A stretch of 64,000 nt of DNA from an uncultured Bacteroidales bacterium (lineage in GTDB: Bacteria > Bacteroidota > Bacteroidia > Bacteroidales > Muribaculaceae), in the NCBI GenBank assembly GCA_949289215.1, contig CASENC010000042.1, positions 1 through 64,000 of the forward strand, in the 5' to 3' direction. This document shows positions 1 through 11,300 of the stretch, in pieces. Position 1 is the first letter of the stretch. The number at the start of each line of letters is the position of its first letter. Both the position numbers and the translations under genes were made by a program. Below the pieces are notes generated by a model. The model was not told the DNA's origin and did no database searches. It saw only the letters and a program-made list of their open reading frames with translations.

Positions 1-55
1 AGTTGTCTATCAGCACATCAGGAAGGATGGCACGTAGCAGTTTAATATGTTCCAT
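1..55 (-). CDS. Transposase-like protein, N-terminal fragment at window edge
   Basis: Only the first 18 codons are inside the window, reading MEHIKLLRAILPDVLIDN from a minus-strand ATG. The pattern (short helix, LPD, then xDN) resembles the start of ISAon1-type transposase N-terminal proteins common in Bacteroidetes, but so little is visible that this is a guess. A TAACTTTG -7-like element lies only a few bases ahead of the ATG, so a nearly leaderless transcript is possible. I found no -33 element for it and no inverted terminal repeat on this side. Confidence 0.35.
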   Translation of the reverse strand, partial: MEHIKLLRAILPDVLIDN

Positions 56-180
56 GATACAAAGTTAAGCTATATTCCTGAAATCCCTGCTCCACCAACC
101 GGGAAAATCCGCTGATCCGGAAAATCTCGTGGCGGCTCTCTTTGTGGACAACAGCCCCCCAATACTTAACGCATACATAT

Positions 181-217
181 AAAAAAGCGATATCCGGTAA
201 AAACCGAGTATCGCTTT
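181..217 (-). terminator. Intrinsic terminator after tRNA-His
   Basis: A 9-bp stem (184-192 with 209-217) continues through an inner CGGT/ACCG stem. On the minus strand it is followed by a run of T (complement of 181-186). It directly follows the 3' end of tRNA-His. Confidence 0.8.
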
Positions 218-218
218 A

Positions 219-294
<76 letters not shown>

Positions 295-314
295 ATCTCT
301 CTTGATTTCGGGTG

Positions 315-345
315 CAAAGTTAAGCACTCTTTTTCAATTATGCAA
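315..345 (-). promoter_or_regulatory. Promoter of tRNA-His
   Basis: On the minus strand TTG (343-345) is separated by 20 bp from TAACTTTG (315-322), the Bacteroidetes housekeeping promoter pattern. It lies about 20 bp ahead of the tRNA 5' end. Confidence 0.7.
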
Positions 346-371
346 CACTTTGACGCAATATTTTTTCAGAT

Positions 372-1199
372 TTATTTAGTCTTCATTGAAAATGAGCGTA
401 TTATACGAGCAGCAACATATACTATTATCAGCACCAGCACAATTGTTACCGATGCAGGGACACTCACAATGTAAACTCCGAAAAGGTAACTGCCCACAAG
501 CCCGGCTACTGCGCACAGCAGTCCGGCAACCACCGACAGTAACATCATCTTGCCAAAACGGCTTGCAAATTGCTCGGCTATCATTTGTGGCATTGTCAGC
601 ATCGACATCAACAGCATTATGCCTATAAGTCTTATCGTAAGCACCACACACACAGCCACCATAACCGACATAACGCAATTGATGGCCCGCACAGGCAACT
701 GCTTGGTATAGGCAAAATCCCTGTCGAATGCGCAGGTCACAATAGGTCGGTAAAAAAGCAGGAAAAACAGTGCCAACACACCAAGGAATATGGCAAATGC
801 CACGATGTCGCCACGGCTTATGGTTAGTATATTGCCAAAAAGGAATGAATTCAGGTCGGGAACATAGCCCGGCGTGAGAAATATGAACAACGTACCTATC
901 GCCATACCAAATGCCCAAACCACGGCTATCGCAGAGTCTTCGCGCACGTTTTGCTTCACAGCCATCCACTCAACGCCGAGCGACGACACAACGGCAAACA
1001 CTCCTGCTGCCAATATCGGGTTTATGCCCAGGAAATAGCCCAACCCAAGTCCGCCGAAACAGGCATGGGTGATACCGCCTGTTATGAACACGGTGCGGCG
1101 AGTGACTATATAGGTACCTATCATGGCCGATGCCATGCTCACAAGCAACACGCCAAGCAGGGCATTTTGAAAGAATGTGTAATTGAAAATATCAAGCAT
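372..1199 (-). CDS. Metal ABC transporter permease (ZnuB/MntB family)
   Basis: This 275-residue, very hydrophobic protein has about eight membrane segments and matches the ABC-3 family, which moves Zn or Mn across the inner membrane. The family region GGITHACFGGLGLGYFLG, with its conserved His in the cytoplasmic loop, lies near residue 45. I start at MLDIFNY because the ATG overlaps the stop of the upstream gene by 8 bp; an in-frame ATG lies 12 bp further upstream. No ATPase or substrate-binding protein gene is visible next to it, so the partners are either elsewhere or past the upstream genes. Metal specificity cannot be read from the sequence. Confidence 0.88.
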   Translation of the reverse strand: MLDIFNYTFFQNALLGVLLVSMASAMIGTYIVTRRTVFITGGITHACFGGLGLGYFLGINPILAAGVFAVVSSLGVEWMAVKQNVREDSAIAVVWAFGMAIGTLFIFLTPGYVPDLNSFLFGNILTISRGDIVAFAIFLGVLALFFLLFYRPIVTCAFDRDFAYTKQLPVRAINCVMSVMVAVCVVLTIRLIGIMLLMSMLTMPQMIAEQFASRFGKMMLLSVVAGLLCAVAGLVGSYLFGVYIVSVPASVTIVLVLIIVYVAARIIRSFSMKTK

Positions 1200-1629
1200 C
1201 GGCGTTGGCATGATTAAGTGTTTCACGAGCCTCGGCAGCAAGCATCACCAATTCGTCACGCACAGCCGTCGGCAATTCTATCTGGCGCAACTGTATCGAG
1301 CGTGCCCAACCGCCTATCTCCTCGGGGCGCAAAGTATATAGCACGTCACGAAACTGTTCCACCTGCTCATCGGTGTAATCTTCGGGGTTCATTCCGCGGA
1401 AAGCGTCAAGCTCCTCGTCCTCGTAATACACAATCTGCTTGCTCACACCGGCGAGCAACGATTCTTTTTCACACACCAAATGTTGTCCGCAACACCCTTC
1501 GGGCCGTTCGGCAGGCTGTTGCCCAAAAGAAACCTCGGCCGTTTCATCATTGTCGGTAAGACGATGATGAATGTAAAGCACTACGCCGGTAACAACCAGT
1601 GCAAGCAATATCCACACTGCTACTATCAT
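1192..1629 (-). CDS. Small single-pass membrane protein, unknown function
   Basis: This 145-residue protein begins with one membrane helix (MIVAVWILLALVVTGVVLYI) and continues into an acidic soluble part with an ERPEGCCGQHLVC cysteine cluster around residue 40-50 and a helical tail. The start is set by a 4-bp ATGA overlap with the stop of aroA; the frame stays open further upstream but only inside aroA. The two Cys-rich turns could bind metal, and the neighbouring metal permease makes that attractive, but this is inference. I do not recognise the family with certainty. Confidence 0.65.
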   Translation of the reverse strand: MIVAVWILLALVVTGVVLYIHHRLTDNDETAEVSFGQQPAERPEGCCGQHLVCEKESLLAGVSKQIVYYEDEELDAFRGMNPEDYTDEQVEQFRDVLYTLRPEEIGGWARSIQLRQIELPTAVRDELVMLAAEARETLNHANADA

Positions 1630-2870
1630 ATTTCCACCTCCTTTAATCCAAAACCGCAAGCGGCAAAATGTTTCCAAAAATCGGGATACGATTTCGACAC
1701 CACTCCGGCATCGGCAATCACCAATCCCGGGAAACGTATTGCAGCCGTGGCAAACGCCATGGCCATGCGATGATCGTCATACGTCTCGATTACCTGATGT
1801 GGCTCAGCCGCTACGGTTTCTCCGTTCCACGACAAGCTACAATCCTCACCCACACTTAACACGTAGCCGAGTTTCAGCAATTGCGAGCGTAAAGCCTCTA
1901 TGCGATCGGTCTCTTTTATCCTCAACGTGTGCAATCCTGTGATATGAAACGGCTTATTCAACAAGCAGGCGGTGACAACAATTGTCTGTGCAAGATCGGG
2001 ATTACCCGACAAGTCCATAACCAGACATTCTTCATCGGCCACAAAATTCGCTGCATTGCGAAGGTCGATATAGGTACCACATCCACACGACTGAACGCCG
2101 AAACATTCATATAAATCACGCACACGGGCATCACCTTGCAGGCTATTGGCAAACAATCCTTTCAACGAAATGCGCGACGCGGGCAGTAAAGCCTGTATCG
2201 CAAACCAGTAACTTGCCGCCGTCCAATCATTTTCCACCACAAAGCACGAAGGCGAGTTGTAACCACCGGCCTCGATGGTTATTATGTTTCCGGTGAATTG
2301 TGACCGTATTCCGAAATCCCGCATCACGCCAAGTGTCATGTCGATGTATGGACGCGAAGTTATGTTACCCGTCAACACTATTTGTCTGCACCCTATGGCA
2401 GGGGCTGTCATGAGTACCGCCGATATATATTGCGAACTCATTCCGGCATCAATTTCAATCGACTCGCTACTGTAACTCAACCCATGTATTTCCAGCGGGG
2501 GGAACCCTTCTTTCCCTACATATCTTATGTCGGCTCCGCAGGCATTAAGAGCATCCACGAGTGGCTTGATGGGACGGTTGCGCATTCGTTCCGAACCATC
2601 AAGTGTGACTGTGCGTCTTGCCTGCAACGAGAAATAGGCTGTAAGAAATCGCATCGCGGTTCCCGCTGCACCAATATTTATATAACCGTCATGATTGGAA
2701 AGGGCTGCGACCACCGCATCGGTATCGTCACACCGGGCCACATTGCGTATTTCACACTTGTTTCCCGACAAGGCATTTACCATCAATGCCCTGTTGCTGA
2801 TGCTCTTCGATGCAGGCAAATCTATTTCGCCACTTATAAACGGCGGTACTGTTTCAATGCAATAATTCAT
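1626..2870 (-). CDS. aroA: 3-phosphoshikimate 1-carboxyvinyltransferase (EPSP synthase)
   Basis: The 414-residue product joins shikimate-3-phosphate and phosphoenolpyruvate in the aromatic amino acid pathway. Family signatures are visible: LPASKSISNRALMVNAL near the N terminus (conserved Lys and Ser-Arg for substrate), GNAGTAMRFL-like GAAGTAMRFLTAYF, RIKETDRIEALRSQL and YDDHRMAMAFA. Length is normal for Bacteroidetes AroA. I start at MNYCIETV: a longer in-frame start exists 36 bp upstream, but it would sit at the predicted transcription start of the promoter at 2908-2937. It is first in a tight operon with the small membrane protein and the metal permease. Confidence 0.95.
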   Translation of the reverse strand: MNYCIETVPPFISGEIDLPASKSISNRALMVNALSGNKCEIRNVARCDDTDAVVAALSNHDGYINIGAAGTAMRFLTAYFSLQARRTVTLDGSERMRNRPIKPLVDALNACGADIRYVGKEGFPPLEIHGLSYSSESIEIDAGMSSQYISAVLMTAPAIGCRQIVLTGNITSRPYIDMTLGVMRDFGIRSQFTGNIITIEAGGYNSPSCFVVENDWTAASYWFAIQALLPASRISLKGLFANSLQGDARVRDLYECFGVQSCGCGTYIDLRNAANFVADEECLVMDLSGNPDLAQTIVVTACLLNKPFHITGLHTLRIKETDRIEALRSQLLKLGYVLSVGEDCSLSWNGETVAAEPHQVIETYDDHRMAMAFATAAIRFPGLVIADAGVVSKSYPDFWKHFAACGFGLKEVEI

Positions 2871-2907
2871 AAGTAACGGCAAAATTAAAAACACTTTCCC
2901 TTTCATG

Positions 2908-2937
2908 CAAAATTATTTTCAAAGGCTCAAGGCACAA
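2908..2937 (-). promoter_or_regulatory. Promoter of aroA operon
   Basis: TTG (2935-2937) and TAATTTTG (2908-2915) on the minus strand are 19 bp apart. Transcription would begin near 2901, which leaves a short leader before the aroA ATG and rules out the longer start. Confidence 0.6.
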
Positions 2938-2950
2938 GTCGGCAAAAAAT

Positions 2951-2981
2951 TTTGTGGTTGCGGCAATTTGCTGTAATTTCG
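2951..2981 (+). promoter_or_regulatory. Promoter of folP-cdaA-ruvA
   Basis: TTTG (2951-2954), 19 bp, then TAATTTCG (2974-2981), one base from the TAnnTTTG consensus. It diverges from the aroA promoter about 15 bp away. Confidence 0.5.
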
Positions 2982-3053
2982 CACTACGGTTTTTAATTGA
3001 CTTGCAAAGTGTCGGAATTCAAAACTTTCTCAATCAACATACGTGGACGGATA

Positions 3054-3869
3054 ATGGAAATTTCCCGTCCTTGGATAATGGGCATACTTAACATCACGCC
3101 CGATTCTTTCTATGCCGGCAGCCGCACCACCGGCAACGATGCAATTTCGGCCCGTGCCGACCGGCTCATAAAAGAAGGTGCCGACATCATCGATATCGGC
3201 GGCTACTCATCACGCCCCGGCGCCGAAGATGTCTCACCCGAAGAGGAATACGCTCGGCTGAAGCGCGGCATTGAAATCGTGAGAAACATTGCGCCTGAAA
3301 CCATTATTTCAATCGACACTTTCCGAGCCGATATTGCCCGTAAGTGTGTGCTTGACGACGGTGCCGACATTATCAACGACATCTCGGGCGGAGACCTCGA
3401 CCCTGAAATGCACGCCACGGTGGCACAACTGCACGTCCCGTATGTGATGATGCACATGCACGGTACCCCCGACACCATGCAGCAATTGTGTGACTATCCG
3501 CACGGAGTGACAGCCGACGTAATAGCCGAACTTGGCATAAAAATCGACCATTTGCGCAGCCTTGGCGTTTGCGATATTATCGTGGACCCGGGATTCGGAT
3601 TTGCCAAAACGGTTGAGCAAAATTATGAATTACTCGACAACCTCGACGAATTTCATCACCTTGGCCTGCCGCTGCTCGTGGGCATTTCCCGTAAATCAAT
3701 GATATACCGCCTGCTCGGCACTACCCCCGAACGCTCGCTTAACGGCACCACGGTGTTAAACACCGCCGCCCTGCTGCACGGCGCACACATTTTGCGAGTG
3801 CATGATGTGACCGAAGCTGTCGAAGCCGTAAAAATCACAGGGGCTATAACCCGTAATTATAAATATTAA
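3054..3869 (+). CDS. folP: Dihydropteroate synthase
   Basis: This 271-residue TIM-barrel enzyme condenses the pterin pyrophosphate with p-aminobenzoate in folate synthesis. Visible signatures are MGILNITPDSF (strand 1), DIGGYSSRPGA, NDISGG, DPGFGFAKT and SRKS near the C terminus. I start at MEISRPWIMGILN, the usual distance from the first motif. In-frame start-like codons upstream would add about 19 residues without homology. It opens a plus-strand run with cdaA 18 bp downstream, an arrangement often seen in Bacteroidetes. Confidence 0.94.
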   Translation: MEISRPWIMGILNITPDSFYAGSRTTGNDAISARADRLIKEGADIIDIGGYSSRPGAEDVSPEEEYARLKRGIEIVRNIAPETIISIDTFRADIARKCVLDDGADIINDISGGDLDPEMHATVAQLHVPYVMMHMHGTPDTMQQLCDYPHGVTADVIAELGIKIDHLRSLGVCDIIVDPGFGFAKTVEQNYELLDNLDEFHHLGLPLLVGISRKSMIYRLLGTTPERSLNGTTVLNTAALLHGAHILRVHDVTEAVEAVKITGAITRNYKY

Positions 3870-3887
3870 ATACACACAATCATATAT

Positions 3888-4652
3888 ATGTCATTCGGAA
3901 TTAAAGATGCAATCGACATAATAGTGGTGGCGACCCTCATGTTCTACACCTACCGCATGATGAAGGAATCGGGCACCATCAACATTTTCTACGGGGTGCT
4001 GGCATTCATCGTAGCTTGGGTGGTGATGTCTGAAATCCTTGACATGCGCCTTATAGGCACCATCATGGATATGTTTGTCAACATCGGGTTGATAATCATC
4101 GTCATCCTATTTCAAGACCAAATCAAGCGCATACTGGTGGAAATAGGTTCACACAAGCGATGGCAATGGATTAACGGCATATTCAAGCACAGCACCGACA
4201 ACGAAACCAAAGAGAAAAAATGGATTCTCTCGGTAGTATATGCCTGCATGAATATGGCCAAGTCAAAAACCGGTGCACTGATAGTGATACAACAAAAAAT
4301 GCTGCTCGACGACTATGAACACACCGGCGACATCATCAACGCCAACATCAATGCGCGCCTTATCGAAAACATATTCTTCAAAAACAGCCCCTTGCACGAC
4401 GGTGCAATGATAATAGCGGGCGAGCGTATCGCATCGGCCGGTTGCATACTGCCTGTCTCTCACGACACCAACCTGCCGCGAAACCTTGGGTTGCGTCACC
4501 GTTCGGCCTTAGGCATAGCACAGGCTACCGATGCCGTGGCTGTGGTGGTTTCAGAAGAAACCGGAAACATCTCGATGGCATATCGCGGCAAGCTGTTCCA
4601 GAAACTTACAAACACCGCACTCGAAAACAGGCTTTCGGAAATATGCCAATAA
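3888..4652 (+). CDS. cdaA: Diadenylate cyclase, membrane-bound
   Basis: The 254-residue protein makes c-di-AMP from two ATP. Three membrane helices fill about residues 8-75, followed by the DAC domain. Both catalytic motifs are intact: NSPLHDGAMII (DGA) and LRHRSALGIA (RHR). The CdaA regulator (YbbR) and glmM that accompany it in Firmicutes are absent here; instead folP is upstream and ruvA follows 23 bp later. The product should sit in the inner membrane and signal for envelope and osmotic homeostasis, as known for the family. Confidence 0.93.
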   Translation: MSFGIKDAIDIIVVATLMFYTYRMMKESGTINIFYGVLAFIVAWVVMSEILDMRLIGTIMDMFVNIGLIIIVILFQDQIKRILVEIGSHKRWQWINGIFKHSTDNETKEKKWILSVVYACMNMAKSKTGALIVIQQKMLLDDYEHTGDIINANINARLIENIFFKNSPLHDGAMIIAGERIASAGCILPVSHDTNLPRNLGLRHRSALGIAQATDAVAVVVSEETGNISMAYRGKLFQKLTNTALENRLSEICQ

Positions 4653-4675
4653 ACGATTAATTGACGAAAAAACAG

Positions 4676-5263
4676 ATGATAGAATATATAAAAGGCTCGA
4701 TTGCCGAAATCACACCTGCCTATGCCGTAATCGACAACCATGGCATGGGATACATGATAAACATCTCGCTATATGCCTATGAACGCCTGCAACAGCAAGG
4801 CGGCAGCGAGGCGAAATTATACATTTATGAAGCCATACGCGAAGATGCGCACCAATTATTCGGTTTCATCGACAAGCGTGAACGCGAATTGTTCTTGTTG
4901 CTGATAAGCGTTTCGGGCGTAGGTCCCAATACAGCCCGCATGATACTGTCGGCAATGACTCCCGACGAGCTAAGTGCCGCCATCGCTTCGGGAAACGACA
5001 TTTCACTTAAATCGGTAAAAGGAATAGGCGCAAAAACAGCCCAACGCATAATTGTGGACCTGAAAGACAAAATAAAAACCGCCAATGCAACGTTATTATC
5101 CAAGATGCCCGCCAACAACGAGGTATATGAAGAGGCATTGGCAGCACTCATAATGCTCGGGTTCACACAAGCAATGTCACAAAAAGTGCTCACCAAATTA
5201 CTCGCCTCAAACAGCACACTCACTGTGGAAGAAGCCATCAAGCAAGCCTTGAAAATGATGTGA
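4676..5263 (+). CDS. ruvA: Holliday junction branch migration protein RuvA
   Basis: The 195-residue protein binds Holliday junctions and loads RuvB. It opens with the typical [20 protein letters not shown] beta-barrel domain, continues with helix-hairpin-helix motifs ([17 protein letters not shown] and [16 protein letters not shown] in domain II) and ends in the small RuvB-contacting domain III. I chose the ATG giving MIEYIKG; a TTG 15 bp upstream is in frame but unlikely. The gene is third in the folP run; sprA follows after about 100 bp, the usual Bacteroidetes gene order. Confidence 0.95.
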   Translation: MIEYIKGSIAEITPAYAVIDNHGMGYMINISLYAYERLQQQGGSEAKLYIYEAIREDAHQLFGFIDKRERELFLLLISVSGVGPNTARMILSAMTPDELSAAIASGNDISLKSVKGIGAKTAQRIIVDLKDKIKTANATLLSKMPANNEVYEEALAALIMLGFTQAMSQKVLTKLLASNSTLTVEEAIKQALKMM

Positions 5264-5369
5264 CACGTGTGGAAACATACACCTGTCACACACACTTCGC
5301 CACAGTAAGCGGCACGAGCAAGCTCTGTTGGAACAAAGTGGAGGGCAGGATTGTAACTACTAAAAGAGG

Positions 5370-8300
5370 ATGATGAAGGGCTTTTGGGCAAAAAGCAACC
5401 ATAAAATAAAACTTTGGGCTGCGGTCGCAGGCATGATACTGCTGGCTTCGGCAGGGAGCTTTTATGCTTATGGGCAATATTATACGAGCCAGCTACCGCC
5501 ACCGCCGCCAACGGCACCAAGAGGCACCGAAATTAATCCCGGCGACACTGTTTCAACCCAATTCCCGGTCCGCCCGACGGTTCCCGACTCTTATGATTAC
5601 CTTGAGAACAGCCACAATTACGCCGCCGACCTTGAAAACCCGTCAAACATTACCACCGAAGCCGAATATGACTACGAGACGGGCTGCTACATAATACGCA
5701 CTAAACTTGGCGACAAAGAAATTGCCACACCTTTCATGCTGTCGGCCGACGAATACAACAATCTTGTGCTTCGTCAATCGATGCAGGAATATTACCGGCA
5801 AAAAAATTCCGACCTTGCCCAAGAAAAAAAAGACCCGTTTAACTTCCTCGACATGAGTTTCGGCCTGGGACCACTTGAACGCGTATTCGGTCCGGGCGGC
5901 GTGCAATTAAAGACGCAAGGGTCGGTACAGTTGCAGCTTGGCATGAAAATGAACAAGACCGACAATCCGGCATTGTCGGTCGATGCAAGGCGCAGCACAT
6001 ATTTCGACTTCGACGAAAAAATACAAGCAACCATCAATGCGTCGGTAGGCAGCAAAATGAAGTTCAACATGAACTATAATACTGATGCGACATTCGACTT
6101 CGATTCGCAAAACCTGAAGTTACAATATGAAGGCGAGGAAGACGAAATAATCAAATCGATAGAAGCCGGTAACGTGAGCATGACCACAGGGTCGTCGCTC
6201 ATAAGGGGAAGCACTGCTCTGTTTGGTATCAAAACCACTATGCAATTCGGCAAGCTCACCGCCACTGCGCTCGTTTCTCAGCAAAACAGCGAATCGCAAA
6301 CGGTAAATACCCGTGGCGGGGCACAAACTACCGAATTCAGCATAAATGCCGACGAATATGATGCCAACCGGCACTTCTTCCTCGGGCAATTCTTCTATGA
6401 CAACTATGACAACTTCTGCTCTACCCTGCCACTTGTAAACTCGGGCATAAACATCACACGCATCGAAGTGTGGGTGACAAACAAACGGCAGAATTATGAA
6501 GAATCGCGCAACCTTGTGGCATTCATGGACCTTGGCGAAAACGGGCGCCTTGCCAACAGCCACTGGATTGCCGACCCTGCACAAAACAACCCGTCGAACA
6601 ATGCCAACAACCTGCTTACCGAGATACGCAACGACTATCCTGATGCCCGCTCCATAAGCCAGGTCACTACTGCCCTGCAACCGCTTTCGGCCTATGGCAT
6701 AGAAGGTGGTCGCGACTATGAAAAAGTGGAAAGCGCGCGGTTGCTCAACTCTTCGGAATATACATTAAACTCGGCTCTTGGTTACATATCACTGCGTTCG
6801 GCTTTGAGCAGCGACGAGGTGCTGGCCGTGGCATATGAATACACCTATCGCGGAAACACCTACCAAGTGGGTGAATTCTCGGGCGACATTACTTCGTCGG
6901 AGCAATCGCTGTATGTGAAAATGCTTAAAGGCTCAACTGTGTCGCCCTACCTGCCTGCATGGAAACTCATGATGAAAAACGTGTACTCACTTGGTGCATA
7001 CCAGGTGCAGAAAGAGAATTTCAAGCTCAATGTAAAATATCTGAGCGACACCACTGGAACCGAAATCACCTATATCCCCGATGGGGCAATTAACGGCACC
7101 CCCCTCATACAGGTGCTCAACGTGGACCGACTCGATTCCAACGAGCAACCCAATCCCGACGGGCGATACGACTTTATTGAAGGTTATACCATACTTGCCT
7201 CTAACGGCAAAATCATATTCCCGGTCATAGAACCTTTCGGACGCCATTTGCGCAGTAAAATAGGCAATGATGCAATAGCCGACCGGTATGTATATGAGGA
7301 GCTGTATGACTCAACCCTCACCGTGGCACAACAATTTTCCGACAAGAACAAATTTACCCTCTCGGGAGAATACCAGGCATCGTCGGGGTCACAAATCAAC
7401 CTTAACGCAATGAACGTGCCGCAAGGGTCGGTGGTGGTTACCGCCGGTGGTGTCACTCTTACCGAGAACAGCGACTATGTGGTTGACTATAATATGGGTA
7501 TAGTCACCATCATCAACCAAAGCATCATCGATGCAGGCACAAGCATCAGTGTATCGCTCGAAAACCAATCGACATTCAGCACCCAGCGCAAGACGTTGCT
7601 CGGGCTTGACCTCAACTACCAGTTCACCCCCGATTTCAACATAGGGACAACCATAATGCACTACTCAGAAAAGCCATTGACCGAAAAAGTGTCGATAGGC
7701 AACGAGGTGGTGAAAAACACAATTTGGGGCCTCAACTTTTCTTACAAAAACGAATTCATGTGGCTCACCAACCTGCTTAACAAAATTCCGACTGTCAACG
7801 CCACCGCCCCGTCATCTATAAGCATGGAAGGTGAATTTGCCCAATTGATACCGCATCAGGCTCATACAGGCTCGGCCGAAGGCAGCTCGTATATCGACGA
7901 CTTTGAATCGACGCAAACGGGCATCGACTTGCGCTCGCCTTACCAATGGTTCTTGTCGGCCACCCCCTACGACAACGGCTCGGGAGCATTGTTCCCCGAA
8001 GCTTCGCTTAGCAACAATGTGGAATATGGCAAGAACCGCGCACTGCTTTCATGGTATTACATCGACCGTATGTTCACCGAGCGCAATTCTTCGCTTGCCC
8101 CGGGATATATCAGGAACGACCTTGCTCAGCTATCCAACCCCTATGTGCGTGAAATAAATTACACCGAACTTTACCCCGACCGCGAACTCAGTTACGGGGA
8201 ATCGACCACGATACAGACGTTGAACCTCTCGTTCTATCCCGAAGAACGCGGCCCATACAACCTTGATGCAACCAATATCGACAGCGAAGGCAACTTGCTT

Positions 8301-11300
8301 TATCCCGAAAAAAGGTGGGGTGGAATAATGCGCAAACTCGACAATACCGACTTCGAGTCGTCGAATATCGAATACATCCAGTTTTGGTTGATGAGCCCGT
8401 TCCTCGACCCCGACAATCCCAATACCGAAGGCGGCGACCTATACTTCAACCTTGGCGAAGTGAGCGAAGATGTGCTGAAGGATGGTTACAAATCCTACGA
8501 AAACGGCTTGCCCACCGACGGCAGCGACCAATATATGCTTGAAACCGTGTGGGGACGAGTGTCAACTCAAACATCGCTCACCTATGCTTTCGACAATACA
8601 GCCGATTCGCGCCGTGTGCAAGACGTGGGGTTCGACGGACTTAGCAACGACGCCGAATTCTCCCACAGCAGCTATGCAGCATTTGTCGAGGAATTGCGCT
8701 CGAAACTTTCGCCAACGGCCATTGCGGCAATGGAGCAAGACCCCTTCTCGCCACTTAACGACCCCGCCGGCGACAATTACCACTTCTACCGTGGATATGA
8801 CTACGACGAGCGGCAACTATCGATACTCGAACGCTACAAGCACTACAACGGCACCGAGGGCAACTCACTTTCAAGCGAAGAGGCCGACGACGCGCTATAC
8901 CAGTCATCGCGCAGCGTACCCGACAAGGAAGACATCAACGAAGACAATACTCTCAACGAATATGAGCGCTATTTCCAGTACCACATCTCGTTGCGCCCCG
9001 AAGACCTGACCGTGGGACAAAACTATATTACCGATGTGCGTGAAACCACAGTCACCACACGCGATGGTAACCGACAAGACGTGCGCTGGTACCAGTTCAA
9101 AATTCCATTGAGCGAATATGAGAAAACGGTAGGCTCGATTTCCGATTTCTCTACCATACGCTTCATACGTATGTTCATGACTGGCTTCAAGCACACCACC
9201 CACTTGCGTTTTGCCACTCTCGAACTTGTGCGCGGTGAATGGCGCACCTATGATTACAACCTTAACACTCGTGGCGACGCCCCCGCCGAAGGCAACCTTG
9301 ACGTGAGCGTTGTCAACATCGAGGAGAACGCAGGTCGCACGCCTGTCAATTATGTCTTGCCTCCGGGAGTGACACGTATCGTCGATCCCGGCCAGTCGCA
9401 AGCAGTGCAACTTAACGAGCAATCAATGTCACTCGAAATCACCGACCTGCAAGCAGGCGATGCACGTGCTGTGTACAAGAATTCAAGCCTCGACCTGCGC
9501 ACTTACAAGCGATTGCAGATGCACGTGCACAACGAGGCTGTGGTTGACGATGTGACAGGACTTTCCAATGGAGACGTGGCAATGTTTATCCGCCTTGGCT
9601 CGGACGTAAAAAACAATTATTACGAATATGAAATTCCTCTTGAAGTAACACCCGAAGGGTACTACAGCCAGGAAGGCAACGACCGCGGCATAGTGTGGCC
9701 CGAGGCCAACCGTCTTGATTTGGAACTTGACTTGTTCACCACGGTAAAGAAAAACCGCAACCAGCAAAAAATGGCGGGTATGAGCAATGTGTCATATACC
9801 ATGGAATATTCGGAATATGACGACAAGCACAACCGTGTGTCGGTAAAGGGAAACCCGTCGTTAAGTAACGTAAAGGTGATAATGATAGGTGTGCGCAACA
9901 ACTCTTCTACCACCAAGGATTGCATTGTGTGGGTCAACGAGCTGCGTGTTACCGATTTTGACAGCGACGGCGGTTGGGCCGCCAAGGGAAGTGTCAACCT
10001 GAACATGAGCGACATAGCCACATTCAATTTCTCGGGACATAAAGAAACCGTCGGATTCGGCTCGGTCGATCAAAGCCTGTCGGAACGCAACCTTGAGGAT
10101 TATTCGCAATACAACTTCGCATTCCAAATCAATGCAGGCCGCTTCCTTCCCGAGAAAGTCAAGCTCAACGCACCTGTATATTTCTCCATGACAAAGGAAA
10201 AAACCACACCTAAGTATAACCCTCTCGATGAAGACATATTGCTTAAAGACGCTCTTGATGCCTGCTCAACCGACGAGCAGCGCGACTCCATCGAAGCATT
10301 TGCCGTTACTCGCAGCACAGTGAAAAGCTTCAGCATCTCGGGGCTGAAATTCGACGTAAAAAGTAAAAATCCCATGCCCTGGGATCCGGCAAACTTCACA
10401 TTGAGCTATTCGTCAAACAAGCAGCAAAACGTTGATCCCGATAACGAATATGAAAACACCAGTGATTACCGTGGCAGTTTCCAATACAGCTATGCGCCCT
10501 ATTTCAAGCCGTTTAAGCCGTTCAAGGGCTTGAAAAGCAAATCAAAAAACGTAAAATTCTTGAAAGACTGGGAATTTAACTGGCTGCCCACATCGATAGA
10601 ATTTTTTACCAATATATCGCGTTATTACTACGAACAGCAGGAACGCAACACCACCGACAGCGACATAGAATTGCCCGTGTCGGTAAGCAAAAATTTCTTG
10701 TGGGACCGCCAGTTTGCCCTCAATTGGAATATCACAAAGGCCCTTAACGTGTCGTTCAATTCCAATACCACAGCACATATCGAAGAACCGGCCGGTGCTG
10801 TGAACAAACGCCTGTTCCCCGACAAATACGAATTGTGGAAAGACTCGGTGAAACAAAGCATCAAAAATTTGGGTACGCCATACGCCTACGACCAGTCGTT
10901 TGTCACCACCTACAAGGCTCCGTTCAGTGCCATTCCTGCCCTTAGCTTCATGACTGCTTCGCTCACCTACAACTCGGCCTATAACTGGGAGCGAGGCACG
11001 GCAATCAACGGTGTGGAAACCGGGCACTCAATCTACAACCAGTCGTCGTGGAACGTGGATGGACGCATCAACCTTGAACAATTCTACAACAAATTCAAAT
11101 ACCTGCGCGAAGTAAACAAGCGTTTCAGCAACTCGCGCCGCCCGACAGTTGAGAAGAAGCCCAAGCGTTTCGAGCGTACCATCATGCTCAAGGAAGACAC
11201 CACTGTCACGATAAGGCACAACCTTCGCACCAAGAAACTGAAAATAACCGCCACCGCCGACGGCAAGCCGTTTGCCATTGAAACGCGCATTGTCGATGAC

